From: Pterois miles
Lineage: Eukaryota; Chordata; Actinopteri; Perciformes; Scorpaenidae
Assembly (NCBI GenBank): GCA_947000775.1
Contig: CAMQGK010000637.1
Span: 21,940,001 to 22,004,000 of the forward strand
Length of the DNA: 64,000 bases
Direction of reading: 5' to 3'
Part shown: piece after piece, positions 1 to 13,225 of the stretch
Layout of the letters: every line of letters starts with the position of its first letter
Position numbering within the stretch: position 1 is the stretch's first letter
Made by a program: the position numbers and the translations under genes
Notes under the pieces: model-generated
What the model saw: only the letters and a program-made list of their open reading frames with translations
Databases searched by the model: none
Told to the model about the DNA's origin: nothing

Positions 1-2984
1 TCACCTCCTCTCCCTCCTCTGCCATCTCTTCTCTAATTTCATCTTCATCCTGCCCCCACCTTACCCACCTCCTCCATATCAGAGAAAGATATGGAGTCAG
101 TTAAGTAAGGCCTGCCAACTTTACTTGTGTTCAAGAATGTTCTGTTTTTTCCAGAAAACACCACAGTGTATGATATTGAGATTTTGATATATTTTTTGAG
201 CAGTGTCATGTTTTCACAAGACAACCCCAAAACGTAAAGGCAGCATCCTGTTGAATGGACAAAATAATAAACACAATTGGACACTGATGATCATGGCTGA
301 CGTCATGCAACTTTGATCATGTAGCAGATTAAAGTACAGATGAAAAGAAAACAAACGTGGAGTAACTGTGAGGTACGCAGTAAAGTTTTGAATCCAATAA
401 TTTGGAATTCCCCAAATCCGACCCTTGATCTACCTTTTTAGTCTCCTTGATATAGCAACTAAATCTCCCCTCAGTTTCAGTCCAACATGATGTCAAGGAG
501 AATGTGAGGGCCTTTTGAGAGACCTAGAGCCAGTCATGGTTCATTTATGATGTTAAAGACTTAATGAATCATAGCCAGAAATAACAAACTAAAGACTCCC
601 TCGCTGTGTTGTCTTTAACACTGTGATCCCACTGTGGGTCATTAGAGGGGGGTTTCATATATGTAAGTCTTGTATCAACACTGATTTGAGTTCACACAGA
701 GTGGACAGAAGGAGGTAGGTATAGAGAGAGTGTGTACGGAGAGTGGATAGAGGATAGTGTTGGAATAAATAAGAAAAAAGGAAAAAAGATGGTTTCACAA
801 TTGAGCGGTAAAAGGGGATTTTAGATGATTCGCTCTTCACCCCACACACACATCCAAGTTCCCAGCATTGGTCTTAAAAAATATACTTCCCCTGTTGGAA
901 GAAACTTCAGATTTTCTCGAAATCACTTCAATGCATGTGTCATTTTGAAATCACGCAGCTGACTTTAAAGGAGCTATTGATAGCATTCAGCCACTAGATG
1001 TCATATTCCCTCTCCCCTGTTCCATTGCATTCCCTTCACAACAAGTCGTTGCCAGGCACTTACCGTCAATTTCAGCCATTTGTCTGTTTTTTTCCACACT
1101 AACTGATGACCCAGAGTTACCATGCGATACCAATGTGGCTCACAAGCCTTGTTAGAAGTGGGAGGCAAATGTCAGATTTCTTCCACAGAGAGACAAAACA
1201 ATCATTTTGGACCCGCCAAAATTTTTAAAATGATAAACTCACTCATAATAAACTTTTTGGCACCTTCCTAAAAGCTCTGTGGATGTATTATTTTTAAGAA
1301 TAAATAAAGGCCAATAAGACCTTTTCAAAGAAAATACTAAAAATATTAAATTGCCAGTCTACACAAATGGTTGACATGAATTTTCAGCGTGAGGAAAAAA
1401 TTGGAATTGGAGCTCTGAAATTAGCAGTCATGAGGTCTTCACATGATGCAGCACGGCCTCTCTCAGGGTTTTTTTTTTTAAACTTTAAATCTGAAGTGTA
1501 CAAGAGCCCCTTAGAGCGTCTTTTTCATCTGCTTCTATTCATCACTTGTTCTCCTCATGGGCTCCTAGGTGTGGTTTTAGTATCGCTCCCTCTCTGCCTT
1601 CATGTTGAAGCAGCTGACTCTACTTTCCTCTTTGCCCTCTGCTCCTCTGCCTAACCACTGCTGCACTCGCGCTCTATCATTTAACCATACCGCACTGAGG
1701 AAAGCCTCCTTTTTGATGGGTCCACCTCTGTGTGTGTGTGTGTGTGTGTGTTTGTGTGATGTGTCCCTCCCAGAGGGAAGGGAGGAGCAAGGTTTTTGAG
1801 TCCGATGGGATGCCGGGCCAACTGAAATGAATGCAACGAAATGTACACACACAGGCACACAACCAATAGACAAAAGACAGAAAAGTTGACTTATTAAAAT
1901 GTTACATACTGACTCACTTGTGAGCATGGACCTTGAACTGTACAGTATATATACCTTATTTAGATCATTTTCAGTATATTGGTTTTGTACATTCAGTACA
2001 TTAGTCAGTGATGGACTAGATACAAAGCAGTGTAGTGTGTCTGAACAGGGCAAAGCTAAATGGTTGTGGCATTTAAAAAAAAGAAGGTAATACAATTTAT
2101 ACCTCCTGAGGTATTTAGATGACTTTCCCAAGAATGTTCCTTAAACATGTATTAATTGCCTCTTATGTCTACTTCACACTGCAAAACTTCAGTCCTGATT
2201 TTCCTCTAGCTGACAGTTACTGGAGCTCCCAAACAAAAGCCCCAGATCGGAGGTAAATCTGCATTGGCTCGGCACATCGACGCTTGAGCGCTATGTGTGA
2301 CAGAGCTGGGTTAAGAGGCTCACCAGAGCATCACAGACACATTCCAGATACGTAGCATACTAAATATCAGGGACTGGTTAACTGAGGAACTACTACTTAA
2401 GAATGTTGCACAGAATTCCTTAAAAGATTTCCATTGTTAAGGAAACATGTTAATGCATTTACTGCATTGAGATAGGTTTTACTGCAGTAAAATTCCACAG
2501 TTTCCATGGAGACCATTTGTTGGTACTGCCAGGCCATTGTGTTACAGTGTTGGTTTATTTTATTTTCTGGATTGCAGACTAACAGGACATTTTATTTCTG
2601 TTAACAAATTGATCTTCATATTGTTGGCTGTGGGTGCTTGAACCCTGATGTGGATCCCGACTATCACCCCGCACACTTTTGAGATGCTGGCAACACTAAA
2701 GAAATGCGCAGCTATCTCTATCTCATCCGAGAGAGCAGTCCTATTGGCTGTGCTCCGGCCATATGAGCGGTGCTATTGCTCAGCAGATCTCTACATGGCT
2801 GCTGGGTCACAAAGTTTGTCATTTTGATAATTTAATAGCTAAATTTAAGCTAAAAGCTTAACGTTTAATTTGTATTTATTTTGTGAAGACCTTTTAGTGT
2901 GACAACTTTGAAATTCGTGTAATGTGAAGTTGGCTTCAGGGGCAGCACAACATGCTGTCAACACAACACCTTATAAAGTTGATA
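1..2984. other. Non-genic stretch
   Basis: No exon with plausible splice sites or familiar protein sequence. Contains the TG tract at 1729 and a short repeat-like piece at 968-1012 (TTTAAAGGAGCTATTGATAGC with CCACTAGATGTC). Confidence 0.5.
1729..1757 (+). repeat. TG microsatellite
   Basis: About 14 TG units with one interruption. It drives several spurious Cys-Val or His-Thr rich frames around 1577-1866. Confidence 0.9.
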
Positions 2985-3165
2985 TGGCGCATGTGTTAAC
3001 AGACAGGTGCTTATTTACACATCCAGCAAGGACGGAGCAACATGACGCAACTTGACGAACACAAATCTCTCTCGTAGTTCTGTTTTGGTCTACACCAACT
3101 CCTGGGAGAATTATCTGGCTTTTTAGCCACAAAATGCTTTACTTTGTTCACTGGCTAATCAATTA
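2985..3165. repeat. Dispersed repeat, pair with 52.7 kb (copy 1)
   Basis: CCAACTCCTGGGAGAATTATC with TTTAGCCACAAAATGC and TTTGTTCACTGGCTAATC recurs in the same order at 52680-52870. Short and diverged. Confidence 0.4.
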
Positions 3166-3969
3166 ATGTTCTCTGTCTGCTGCTGTTTGGTGTTGAGTGG
3201 GTAGGGTAGGCTTGTAAGAGCTTTTTTCACTGAAAACAAATGCCTGCTTTTATGGAAAATGACACTATGAGAGCGTTCAGGGTGAACCAAAACCAAAACA
3301 TGTGTTTGGAAGCTACAAAGTACGCTACAAAGTAAGAGCAAAATTGTACTAAATATGAACTAGTCTTCAACTAAATTCAGACAGAAAGACAGAGAAAGGG
3401 AGTGAAACTGAGTTACACTCAGGGTGTATAGACATAACTATAAGAGGAGTCAGATAAGGGGACAGACAGGCAGGTTTTCCCCCTCATTTGACCTTTGTGA
3501 GCGAATGGCAGCTGTTTTTCAATGAGCTCATATTAGTGGAAGCCCAGTATTTGTCACGTGTGTGTGCCTGTGTATGTGTCTGTGTGTGTGTCTTAGTGTG
3601 TAGACCTACCAGAGTGGATTTCTGGGCGGTGAGTCACAGAAAGTGGAGATTGCAGAGTCAGGCAGATACATATCCCAGTGTCCCCGAGCAGAAATATACC
3701 CCCTACCTAAACACACACACAGAGTTAGAAATCACCTCAGTGGCAGTAGTTATATATAGTTGTGTGGCTGTCTGTGCCAACTTTTTACGGTCAGCGTCTC
3801 ACTCATATCCTTAGGGAAGATCTGGCTATACTACTACTTTGTCTGAGGGTGTAGGACGTGTTTCACTTACTACATTTGCTGATAAAACTGTCATATCACT
3901 TTTAAAAGCTATTAGGAGTGTTCTTGAGGAAGATAATTAACCTACATTGGCTTGAAGGCTGTGCCATCA

Positions 3970-4310
3970 GTGTCCATCCATCCATCCATCGTCAACCGCT
4001 TATCCCGTTAGGGGTCGCGGGGGGGCTGGAGCCGATACCAGCTGGCATAGGGCGAAGGCAGGGTACACCCTGGACAGGTCGCCAGTCCATCACAGGGCAC
4101 ATAGAGACAGACAACATATAGACAGACAACCATTCACGCTCACATCCACACCCACGGGCAATTTAGAGTAATCAATTAACCTAAACAGCATGTCTTTGGA
4201 CAGTGGGAGGAAGCCGGAGTACCCGGAGAAAACCCACGCTTACACGGGGAGAACATGCAAACTCCACACAGAAGAGCCGCAAGCTGGAATCGAACCTGCG
4301 GCCATCGGTG
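3970..4310 (-). repeat. tRNA-derived SINE with CATC tail
   Basis: In minus orientation it has a tRNA-like head with B-box inverse GGAATCGAACC near 4286, the conserved body (GAGAACATGCAAACTCCACA, CATGTCTTTGGACAGTGGGAGG, CTGGACAGGTCGCCAGTCC) and a (CCAT)n tail at 3973-3990. It is the same family as 33610-33956. Sequence at 4302-4385 resembles the body of the other SINE family, so the two may be abutted. Confidence 0.8.
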
Positions 4311-4559
4311 TGTGAATGATTATTTAGATTAGAACATGATGAGCAGGTTGCATGGCAGCCATCAGGGTATGAGTGACCATGGCAGATTTGGTGCCATTTG
4401 GCTAATAGGTGGTGCTGTACATGTATGTATGACTGTCCTTTGCATATCTCGAGAACCACTCATCACTTGGTGCGTACAAGCAGCCGTGCTGTGGTTCTCG
4501 ACGCTGCAATCAGAGCCAAGCAATCAGCCTGTTCTGGATGGGCACAGCGCTAGTAACTG

Positions 4560-4657
4560 AAAGTACTGATTGATTGCGTGTGACTGACTGACTGTGTGTG
4601 TAGAAATTTGAGATTCTCCTTGCTTTGTTAACATAGCTGGGCTGGCCGTACGTGCCT

Positions 4658-4704
<47 letters not shown>

Positions 4705-4995
4705 ACTGTGTAGCTCACGGCCGCCGCCCTGCACTGCAGTCATACAAGGTTACAGCTGATAAAGCCATTGTGACCAATGATGCCATTGCAGAAGCAGAGC
4801 ACCCACCCTCCGGTTCCCCCTCAGGTAAACACTGTTAGCTCTGTCAGCACTATTGCTGTAGTTTTCACTGTTAGCGCCGGTAGCTGCGAGCCGCTGGCTG
4901 TTGAGAGCCTTGCGGTGCAATTCAAATTCTCGCAATCTCACATATCTCACATTTAGCGCCTTTAACTTACTGTCAAACATCAGGTTTTTTAAAAG
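4560..4995. repeat. MITE-like repeat, copy 1 of 3, with GT tract
   Basis: The same block order as the copies at 17 kb and 32 kb: CTTTGTTAACATAG, CTGCACTGCAGTC, ACTGTTAGCTCTGTCAGCAC and GTTAGC...GCTGCGAGC, ending GCGCCTTTAA. A (GT)n tract at 4662-4700 has expanded within it. The minus-strand frame 4750-5001 is a shadow of this repeat. Confidence 0.6.
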
Positions 4996-5671
4996 CATCA
5001 TGATCTAATTTCACCCATAAAGGCTTAGTCTCCATTCATAAACACATGGAAAGCCTCTGCAAATGGAAGAAAGATTACAAAACATTATTGTTTGGAGATA
5101 AAATGTCCTTAGCAGTATGTTCTAGTTGTAGCATGTTGAAAGGCATACAAGAAATGATGGATGGACAGAAAAGATGATTGGACCTTTGATCAGATAACAT
5201 GATTGATGAATCATCCATGATGTCTGGCAGCTCTGAAAAGACATTATGAGCATCGAGGTTCACCAAAGATATTCATCTAAATCAAGAGACTGACTTCACC
5301 AGTGCCAGATACTGGAGAGGTTGCATCTATTGCCAGTAAACAGTTTGTCGCATAGAAACAGTTCATTGAAATAAAACATTGAAAGCCCCAACAATTTAAT
5401 GTCACTTTTTTTTTTTAAACAATATGCATTTTTAACTTGTCTCAAAATGGATTGCATGAATTCATTGCTAATAGTGATGGCCACAAACAGGGCTGGACCA
5501 ACAGCTGGTAAGTCAGTTTGATGTTTTTACAATAATATTCTCATTTAAACTGGGTAATGTCCATTATGAGATCCAGCATGTGGGCCAAAGACAGAGTGGG
5601 GTTGTCAGAAAATACTCACAGATAGACTAAAGCATTTATTATTTTCGGTCTTTTCATAGGATTTGCTGACA

Positions 5672-6653
5672 AGGGTGGTTTCACACCTGTGCTTTTTAGT
5701 TTGGTTAAATCTGACTGGTTCATTACCCCCTTAGTGTAGTTTGTTTGGGCAGGTATCAACACATTAATCACACTCGGTTGCAGACCAAAACAACCACACC
5801 AATACCCTTGAGAGTAGGTCGTCTTGATCCGGTCCCAAGGAAACTCTGATTTATTTGTGGTTGGAACGAGATCAGACCCGACTACCAGGTGTACTCTGCA
5901 CGTTTGTGCTGAACAGCTCCTGTAGCCAGGCGTGCTTTACATTCCAGGATGCGGCAGTGCACGCAAACTGTCGCTACTTGCATAGTATAGCAGCTAGCAG
6001 GAGAATGAACTGAGCATGCTGCTGGTGTAGTTTTGCCTATGATTATGAGCAAATGCCAACTCTGCTGTTGTTGCTCCGCCTTAAATTGCATAGCAATGAA
6101 ATATGCGCTAGTCCAGAACACATGGCCTTCTTCCTATATTTACTTTCTTGCTCCCACCCCAAACACATGTGACCTATATGTAACGGATAATGTACAGCTG
6201 GTCATTGTTGTGAAATGAACCCTGACAGGGCGCTGCATCCCAACGCAAAGTGGTCTTGTATTTCCCTGAAGGGGTTTATTTCACAATAACGACCGGCTCA
6301 CTGCAAGTTATGCAACTTACTAAATGGCTAGTTACTCAAGAAATCAATATTTTGACACAAAAGTGGTCCTCCAGACTCTGAGATCAGAACTGCATCCAAA
6401 GCAATGGTCTGTTGATCATGGTAGTGGTCTGCTATCAAGAAACAGCAGACTGTAAAATGCTGTGATTGACCAACCGGAGTCGAGTATTCAGCAAAGTCGT
6501 GTAATAAGTGGAGAGTGGTTTGTAGTGATGCATTTTGGTTCGCTTGGATTTTTCTCTGAAAATAAACCGAACCAAGGGTAAAATGCTCCCAAGTTCACAA
6601 CACATCAACTGATTTGGACCAGAGCAAACAAACTATAGGTGTGAAAACTCCCT
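5672..6653. mobile_element. Non-autonomous DNA transposon, about 1 kb
   Basis: Left end GGGTGGTTTCACACCTGTG with TAGTTTGG; right end CAAACTATAGGTGTGAAAAC followed by TCCCT. The ends are inverse to each other over about 30 bases with mismatches. Internal ORFs (5882-6121, 6033-6218) show no known domain. A related, more decayed copy occupies 12119-12680. Confidence 0.55.
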
Positions 6654-8825
6654 AAGAAAAATATGGGATAATACCAGTCTCTAAAGTTACGTTCTCAAAA
6701 ATCTCCGTTTCGATAAGTGGTAATTGCTGGTGTGTTCGGGATCTTACTTTCCAGAGAGCGCCGCTTGTGTTTTTTTTAATCAGGAATCTTGCTAAGCAGT
6801 TCATAACACTGTAAATGCAACAGCTTTCAGTGAACTATATAGAGTCAATCCCCATTGTGTTACCTCATTCGGCTAGAGACACAGACATCTATTCAAATGA
6901 AAATATTCAATATTATTATTCAAAGGAAGCGTTGAATTTGATCATTTCTCTATACCAAGTCCCTGTAAAGCATATTTTTGTTTAGCTGTCATCTGGCTCA
7001 GTCAGGACATCTTGTTATATTTTACTGTACTTGATTCATTCAACTTTTCTCATTCAATACTTCATAATTTAAGAAAAATACTTGATGGAAACTCAGCTAA
7101 AGAGACAAACATAGACTATGAAGTCACTGTTGTGGTCTGACCGATCCTGTGGTAGATAGAATCATGGAATAAGTCTTCCAGAGCTGCTTCTATTTCTACG
7201 AGGGGACTCTCTCCGCCTTCTACGATTGACCTCCCAGCTGTGGGACATGCATTCCTATGTGGTATTAAACACACACACACACACACGGTGGTGATGTCTT
7301 AAACACCAGACTGGACTGACTATTTTAAGGTACGAACACCATATGTTTATGCTGTACAGTGGGTATATACCTGTGTGTGCGCACGTTTCTGTTAGTTTGT
7401 CTTTATGTTATAAGCAGAGCTGCTCTTCAATCTGCACCATCATTACATGACATCATTCACAGTCAGTCAGGGCGTCTGTAACAACAAAAGGAGGCTCTTC
7501 CTTTCTCCTCAGTATGGATGCAGTCTATATGGTGCTGATCTAGCCTCTGATTCATATCAAAGGAACATGAGTGGGTTTGAGCGTGGGGCTGTTTTGTGGT
7601 TACGGCTGCAGGTCAGGTAGTTTAAGGGAACATCAGATGAGTGTTGACTGAAATCTCAGCCAGGTGATCATTTGGGGGAGTGAATCACTGTCTGACTTTG
7701 CACTGGAAAGAGGACCGACGGGGAGATGAGGATGACAAAAAGAATCTTACTCTTTACTGCTTTTTTTGCTTCGTCTAACTTTGTTTGACCCATTACTCTT
7801 CATGTCTTTCTTTTTTTTGTAATTCTCTGCCCACCTCCACTATTTTTGACACTTAAGGCCTTTATACACCTGGCAGGCAAACTTTATTACACGTGTCAAC
7901 CTTGACAGAGGTAGCGCAGACCAGATCCACTCCTTCTGTTCTTACCTTTCACAATAAAGGACCTAGATATATAATATTCACAGGCGAGTATTTCACATTT
8001 TTGTGTTGTTTTTCTGGTACACCCTCAGTGTGTTAAGCCCTTAACACTTATAAAGTTCTTCATCATTCGTTACTCTCTGTCCTCCCTTCTTTCTTTTTGT
8101 TTTATACACACATACACAAAAGAGGATTTTTATAAACTAATTTATTATTCCATAACTTGGGATTGGGATGAGTAGAATACTTCCTATTGGTCTGCTTTAT
8201 GTATTCATAGCAGTAGTGTGTCCTCTCCAGTGCATATTATGCCCATACTGTATGTAATAGGTTTGATGCTATATCAAAAAATGTAAACAGCAATTTCTTT
8301 TTGACATTTTTTTTTTTTTTTAGCCGTCATAAGACTTGTTAACCACAGTTGTTAACCACATATACTCATGCACGTGTGGAAGTGAGTTTTCGGCCGGTTG
8401 GGGGTTGGCATGGTCTCAACGGCTGTGAGACAACTCAAACATCCAGAACCACATCAGTGAATACTGAAACATACAAATACTGTATACATACAGCTGCATC
8501 TGGATGTATCCTATACTGACATGTTGATGCTGATTATTGGTTCAAACCAGGACCTGCCCAGCTCATGTAAATAACGCGTGTCCTTATATTCAGCTGCCTA
8601 TCAACTGTCCAGGAACGCAAGGCTTGTCAAAACATACAGTACATCTGGGTTCAATGTTGATGAGTTGACTGGAAAAGTGGGTCAGAAATCTAGTTACCCA
8701 AAATCCATTTTATCATGTCCGTATGAATAGTGTTTTCTTTATTAGCAGTTATATAAGCAGACTAAAGTTATTTGTTGTGTTTAATATTTATTTAAATGAT
8801 TTAATCTGGAGTTTCACCCACATCA
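6654..8825. other. Non-genic stretch
   Basis: AT-rich DNA without recognisable exons. A short CA tract is at 7268-7286 and a T-run near 8308-8322. Confidence 0.5.
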
Positions 8826-9430
8826 TCTAAACCAGGGCTGGGTAATTATTCTTCCTGGGGGGCCACATGAGAAACCCAGATTGTTTCTGGTGGCCAAATG
8901 ATTACTGTCAGACGTAACCTCTATTTCATCACTATAGAAAACATACTGGACACTTATTTTTTCAGCATTTATTATGCTGAAAATCACTCCAAACAGCATA
9001 TTATTAAGAAAATTACATTACATGCAGGAGTCTGTGAACCATACATGACTGACTGTTTTGGGTAGTAATGTTTTCATTAATAACACTTAACATTTAACTT
9101 AACATTAACACTTACATTTCCTTCTTTCGTTGCATGCAGCTTTGTGGAAAGTCCTTGCTGCTTTAGTATCTTAGCTAGCAGCTCCTCGGCTGTCTTCTCC
9201 TCCTCATCTCCAGATAGATTTCTGTATTTTTCTGCATGTTTTGTGTCAAAGTGACGGTTCAAGTTGTATCTTTGAATACAGCCACGTTTGTGGCAAACTA
9301 AGCTCACAGCTTTGCCGCCAGCCTCCATGAAAAAATACTTAGCAGTCCATGACTTATAATAGATGTACCGCCTCAGCAGGTTAGCAAGTGTTTTCTTCAC
9401 AATTTTTTTTTTTTTTTTAGCTTTGTAAGT
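8826..9430 (-). mobile_element. hAT-derived fragment
   Basis: CAGGGCTGGGTAATTATTCT with GGGGGGCCACATGAGAAACC is a typical terminal region of hAT elements in fish. It is followed by the BED-finger reading frame on the opposite strand. The other terminus is not visible; a poly-A/T run at about 9402-9420 marks the break. Confidence 0.55.
9077..9400 (-). pseudogene. hAT transposase N-terminal (BED zinc finger) remnant
   Basis: A 107-codon open frame reads like the start of hAT-derived ZBED5/GTF2IRD2-type proteins: WTAKYFF, then a zinc-finger region ending YNLNRHFDTKHAEKYRNL, then an acidic helix and LLAKILKQQG. The first zinc cysteine is replaced by Ser (VSLVC), and the second pair is altered. 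Only the N-terminal part exists; the RNase-H-like catalytic core and C-terminal dimerisation region are missing. I read it as a decayed transposon gene, although the open frame leaves room for exaptation. Confidence 0.65.
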
Positions 9431-10479
9431 AAAATTGTGTGGTTTGTCTGGGACCTCCCGGGCCGAGCAGAACCATCATCAGGGCAGGTTCCAGGTGTGC
9501 TCTAATGCCACCCAACTGAACCCCAGGTTCCAGTATAATTTAAATGCTCTCTTGTGCTTCATTTCATAAACTTTGTCTTTACCCGCCGCTGATCAGTACA
9601 GTGCAGCTGCAGTCAACAGAAATGAGGAGGAGGTGAGATGGCTTACTCCTTAGCTACTTCTGCCATCAAATGCAGAAAAAGTGTGTCTAATTCTTTTTTA
9701 CCATTTGCCCAATCGTGTTAGTCACTTGCTAGATTTACAAGCCCGATGTGGCATTGTACTTGCGAGTGGGCAATCTCTTTTGTTGAGCCCTGCAAAGCGC
9801 TGAACCACCATGCATTGATCCTTCTTTTGAGTTGAGACCAATGTCGTTATAAGGATAACAATTACAGCAACAATATGCAGTGTTAAATTCAGGAGACTCC
9901 CGTTTATCTCCTTTTAATCATGTTCAATTTGTGGGAAATAAATCAGGATATTTATAGAGCGTCAGTGGACTTGTGTAATTACTGATCCACCACTGATGAC
10001 CACAGCCATGCTGTAGAACACACCCTGCCCTGCCCAAAGGCTTGCTCAACCATCTGTGGTGTAAGTGTGTATGAGCACATTTGTGTGTTCTGCATTATTT
10101 TGTGCCTGAAGTAAGAGGCGAAGAATGAAAGTGATTTTGAGAACATGACTGTGGTGTCAGTGAAACAGTAAAAACAACGTATATCTAGAAAAGCTAAAAC
10201 TTTAACTGAGATGGTTCATTTTTGGTTACATAATTACTTTTCCTCATAGTAATGCAGTTAAAGTTGTACTGACTAGACCTTAAAATCTAAATCTGCTTCT
10301 CACAACAATATTAAAATTGCAGTTGTGAGGGTTTGACTTGAAAGCAACATAATAATGTTGCCTTTCCTGAGCAGACTCTTGACCTCTGACTTTCTGTCAG
10401 ATGTCAAAGAGGTCAGCACACCATGGCCTGGTTTATTTGCCTGGTTCTCTAAACATCCGTTACAAATTACTGAGTGTGT

Positions 10480-10543
<64 letters not shown>

Positions 10544-11089
10544 ATGTATGTATATGTCTGTTAATGTTTGGGTGTTACACTGCTGTCAACACTGTCTTAT
10601 CATAAATTACTCTCTGAGATAAACACTGTGGGCGTGGAGAAGGGTTAAAATTGGGCATTTGCAAATGCGTAATGCCTGGTCAAGTAAAAATAAGGGCAAA
10701 CAAATTGAATATGTGTTGTTCCATTTTGGCTTAAGGGTAATACATTCAATCCAGCCCTTGCTCTAAACCGAATTAATGAAGGTTCATCAAAGTGACCAGA
10801 TGCTTATATCAACTAGGGATGTGTATTTCAAGCAAAAATCTGGTTAAAAAAAATCACTGATAATTATTTGATTATTATTCTAAAATTGTCTGTTTGGAAA
10901 GAAAAACCCTGACGGTTTTGGTGAGTTTTATTTTGTTTCTGTCGGGATTGAGTGACGATATGTTCCACTGCTCGAACAGCTGATCTACCTGCTGAAACTC
11001 GCATGCATACACACACAGAGTCATGTTTCCATGACTTTTGAGGACATTACATTGACTTACATTCATTTCCTGAGACTTATCCTAACTCT
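9431..11089. other. Non-genic stretch
   Basis: No gene seen. It holds the long GT tract at 10473 and otherwise unremarkable sequence. Confidence 0.5.
10473..10542 (+). repeat. Long GT microsatellite
   Basis: About 35 GT units, one interruption (TGTATG). One of the two longest dinucleotide tracts of the window; frames 10300-10622 derive from it. Confidence 0.95.
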
Positions 11090-11160
11090 AAGTGTAATTG
11101 TTACTTGCCTGATCCTAACCCTTACCCTAACCTAAACCTAACGTAACCTATGTTCTAATT
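11090..11160 (+). repeat. Short degenerate telomere-like repeat
   Basis: CCTAACCCTTACCCTAACCTAAACCTAACG includes several CCCTAA-like units. It is too short and imperfect to mark a chromosome end; an interstitial remnant or a chance C/A-rich tract. Confidence 0.35.
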
Positions 11161-11299
11161 TTGCATTGAAGCTTCAAGTTCCAACTGTCTGAAAGTCATA
11201 AACCTTAGACAAAACCAAAACAACCCAAATCCTAATCTTTTCTTTGTCCCCAGCCAGAGCTAGCCTCAAACAAGACTAAAGAGTCTGCAGCCATTTGAG

Positions 11300-11425
11300 G
11301 CTGTACTCAGGCACAGCAGTGAGCTAAATGCTAATGTCAGCATGCTAACATGCTCACAAATAAAATTTTAAAACATTGATATTTGGCAAGTTATCATCTT
11401 ATTTTAGCGCCTTAGCATGCATTTT
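11300..11425. repeat. Fragment of GCTAACATGCT repeat
   Basis: CTAATGTCAGCATGCTAACATGCTCAC and the following AT-rich bases match part of the longer dispersed repeat at 54130-54550. No coding content. Confidence 0.45.
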
Positions 11426-12118
11426 TTTTTTTTTTAAATTGGCACTAAACACAAAGCACAGCTAAGCTGACAGGAATTCCATTAGTTCAGCAGATATTCA
11501 GTCATAAACCATAATAAACCATAGTACTGGGCAAAGTACCTTTTTGACAGTAATACTGTGTTTGTGAAGATAGTCCAGTCTGATCCAAAGAGGTGAATTG
11601 AGCAACCATTAATAGAGCCACGCTGCTGGCATGGCTAAAAAATAGTTGTACTCAAATGCAGAGTTAACTTTTCTCAAAATCAGACTCTTCATGTCTCAGT
11701 CACTGTGTAATGTGAATGTAGATGTATCAACATTAAAACACAAGTCCTAGATTGTCTGGCATTAGTGCATGATGGGAGGTTTCCGGTTTGTGCAGAACTA
11801 AGAAGTGTTAATGGGAATGATTAAGATAACTGCTTACAGCAGCTGAAATGTGGAATTAGCTAAATGTGTATTTAGTCACCGGTATGACCTGTGTTTATTG
11901 GCTGATGTGTTCACCCAATCAGTGGATTCAATTATTTTGGTTGAGTCAACTGTATAACCCCCGAATTCAAAAGCCACTCCATAGTTTATCATTACATACT
12001 TTGGTATTTAATTAAGTAAACCATTAGTCACTGCGGCAAAGTGGTCATAAACATGGCGGTCCTCTTCTCATGAGTCATGAGTCTGCATTATAAATTCAGG
12101 ACCAGGTCTGTGTTCATA

Positions 12119-12680
12119 AGGGCGTTTTCACAAGCCAACGTGTAGTCTGCTTTAATCAACCCCTCTTATGGTCTGTTTGGGCAGTAGTCATACTCTGATG
12201 CGGACCAAAGCGACCTTTCCGAGACTGCTTTTGAGAGGTGGTGTCGGACTGTGTGCGACCAAAGTGACTTCTGCAGAAGTCCGATATTTGTTTGACATCT
12301 TGGCGGAAGAGAACGTACAGATTATGCTGAATTAAGTCGACAAAAATAGCGATGTTTATAAAGTAATTCGATATAAACTGGAGGAGAAGGGATTTGTACT
12401 CACAGTAGATCAAGTCAAAGTGAAAAAACATCAACAATATGAAGCAATATTTTAATATTTCTCTGCATTGAAGTGGAAGCTCTGGAGACAAAGATAAATT
12501 CACTCCTTCGTACAGGCTCTTAGCAAACTTTTTTTTAAATTTTACTCTACTTTAATTTGTACACTAAGAGCCCAAACCAAACTAAATAGGAAACGAACGA
12601 AAAGTATCAATTTCACTCTGATTCGGACTAGCCGAACGGACTGTGGCTGGTGAACTCGTAATAGTCTTCACACACACAAG
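12119..12680. mobile_element. Related non-autonomous element, decayed
   Basis: It begins AGGGCGTTTTCACAAGCC and carries GGTCTGTTTGGGCAG, AGTGACTTCTGCAGAAGTC and, near the right, CCAAACCAAACTAAATAG with TTCGGACTAGCCG. It resembles the element at 5672. The minus-strand frame 12156-12503 is a by-product. Confidence 0.4.
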
Positions 12681-13076
12681 GGTGGAAGAGGGGGGAGTAG
12701 TCCTGTAATGAAAGAAATGTACATGAGACAAGAGTCTGAGAATGAAAAGAAAGAAACAGCAGGGCCATAAATGATTACAGTTATATCATAGAATCAAATG
12801 TTATATCAAATCAAAATCATATCTTTGCTTACTCTCTTAGCTGAAGCTACAGTCAGCGATCAAAATCAGGATTAAACTGCTCGCCTGGCGTTTTCCAAAG
12901 GTAACAACGTCCACCTACCTCTTTCTTAGCCCGACGAGTCTCTGCTGGTTTTCTGGCAACCTCAAGAAAGAACACATCACAAAACTTATGATTCTTACAC
13001 TTTGGTTTTTGCATAAACAAATGAGATACAGTGCTATGAGCTTTAGGGGTGCTGGTTGGTGGATGTTGTTACTGTT

Positions 13077-13225
13077 GACAGAGCCAGGCTAGCTGTTTCT
13101 CCCTGTTTTCAGTCTTTATGATTAGCTAAGCGTTTCCTGGTTGTTACTTCATAATGAAGGAACAGATATGACAGTGGTATCTTCTCATCTACTTCTTGGT
13201 ACACAAGTGAATAACTTATTCCAAG
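13077..13225. repeat. Repeat with GACAGAGCCAGGCTAGCTGTTT
   Basis: ACAGAGCCAGGCTAGCTGTT, then CAGTCTTTATG and GTGGTATCTTCTCATCTAC. A second copy lies at 47950-48160 in the same orientation. It is a common fish dispersed repeat with no coding potential. Confidence 0.55.

Noticed and set aside
10300..10622. Poly-His-Thr or poly-Cys-Val proteins
   Set aside because: Translations of a GT/CA microsatellite. The same holds for frames near 1577-1866, 4510-4743, 34349-34567, 44063-44470, 49430-49672 and 56345-56589.
11090..11160. Telomere or chromosome fusion point
   Set aside because: Only a few imperfect CCCTAA-like units.
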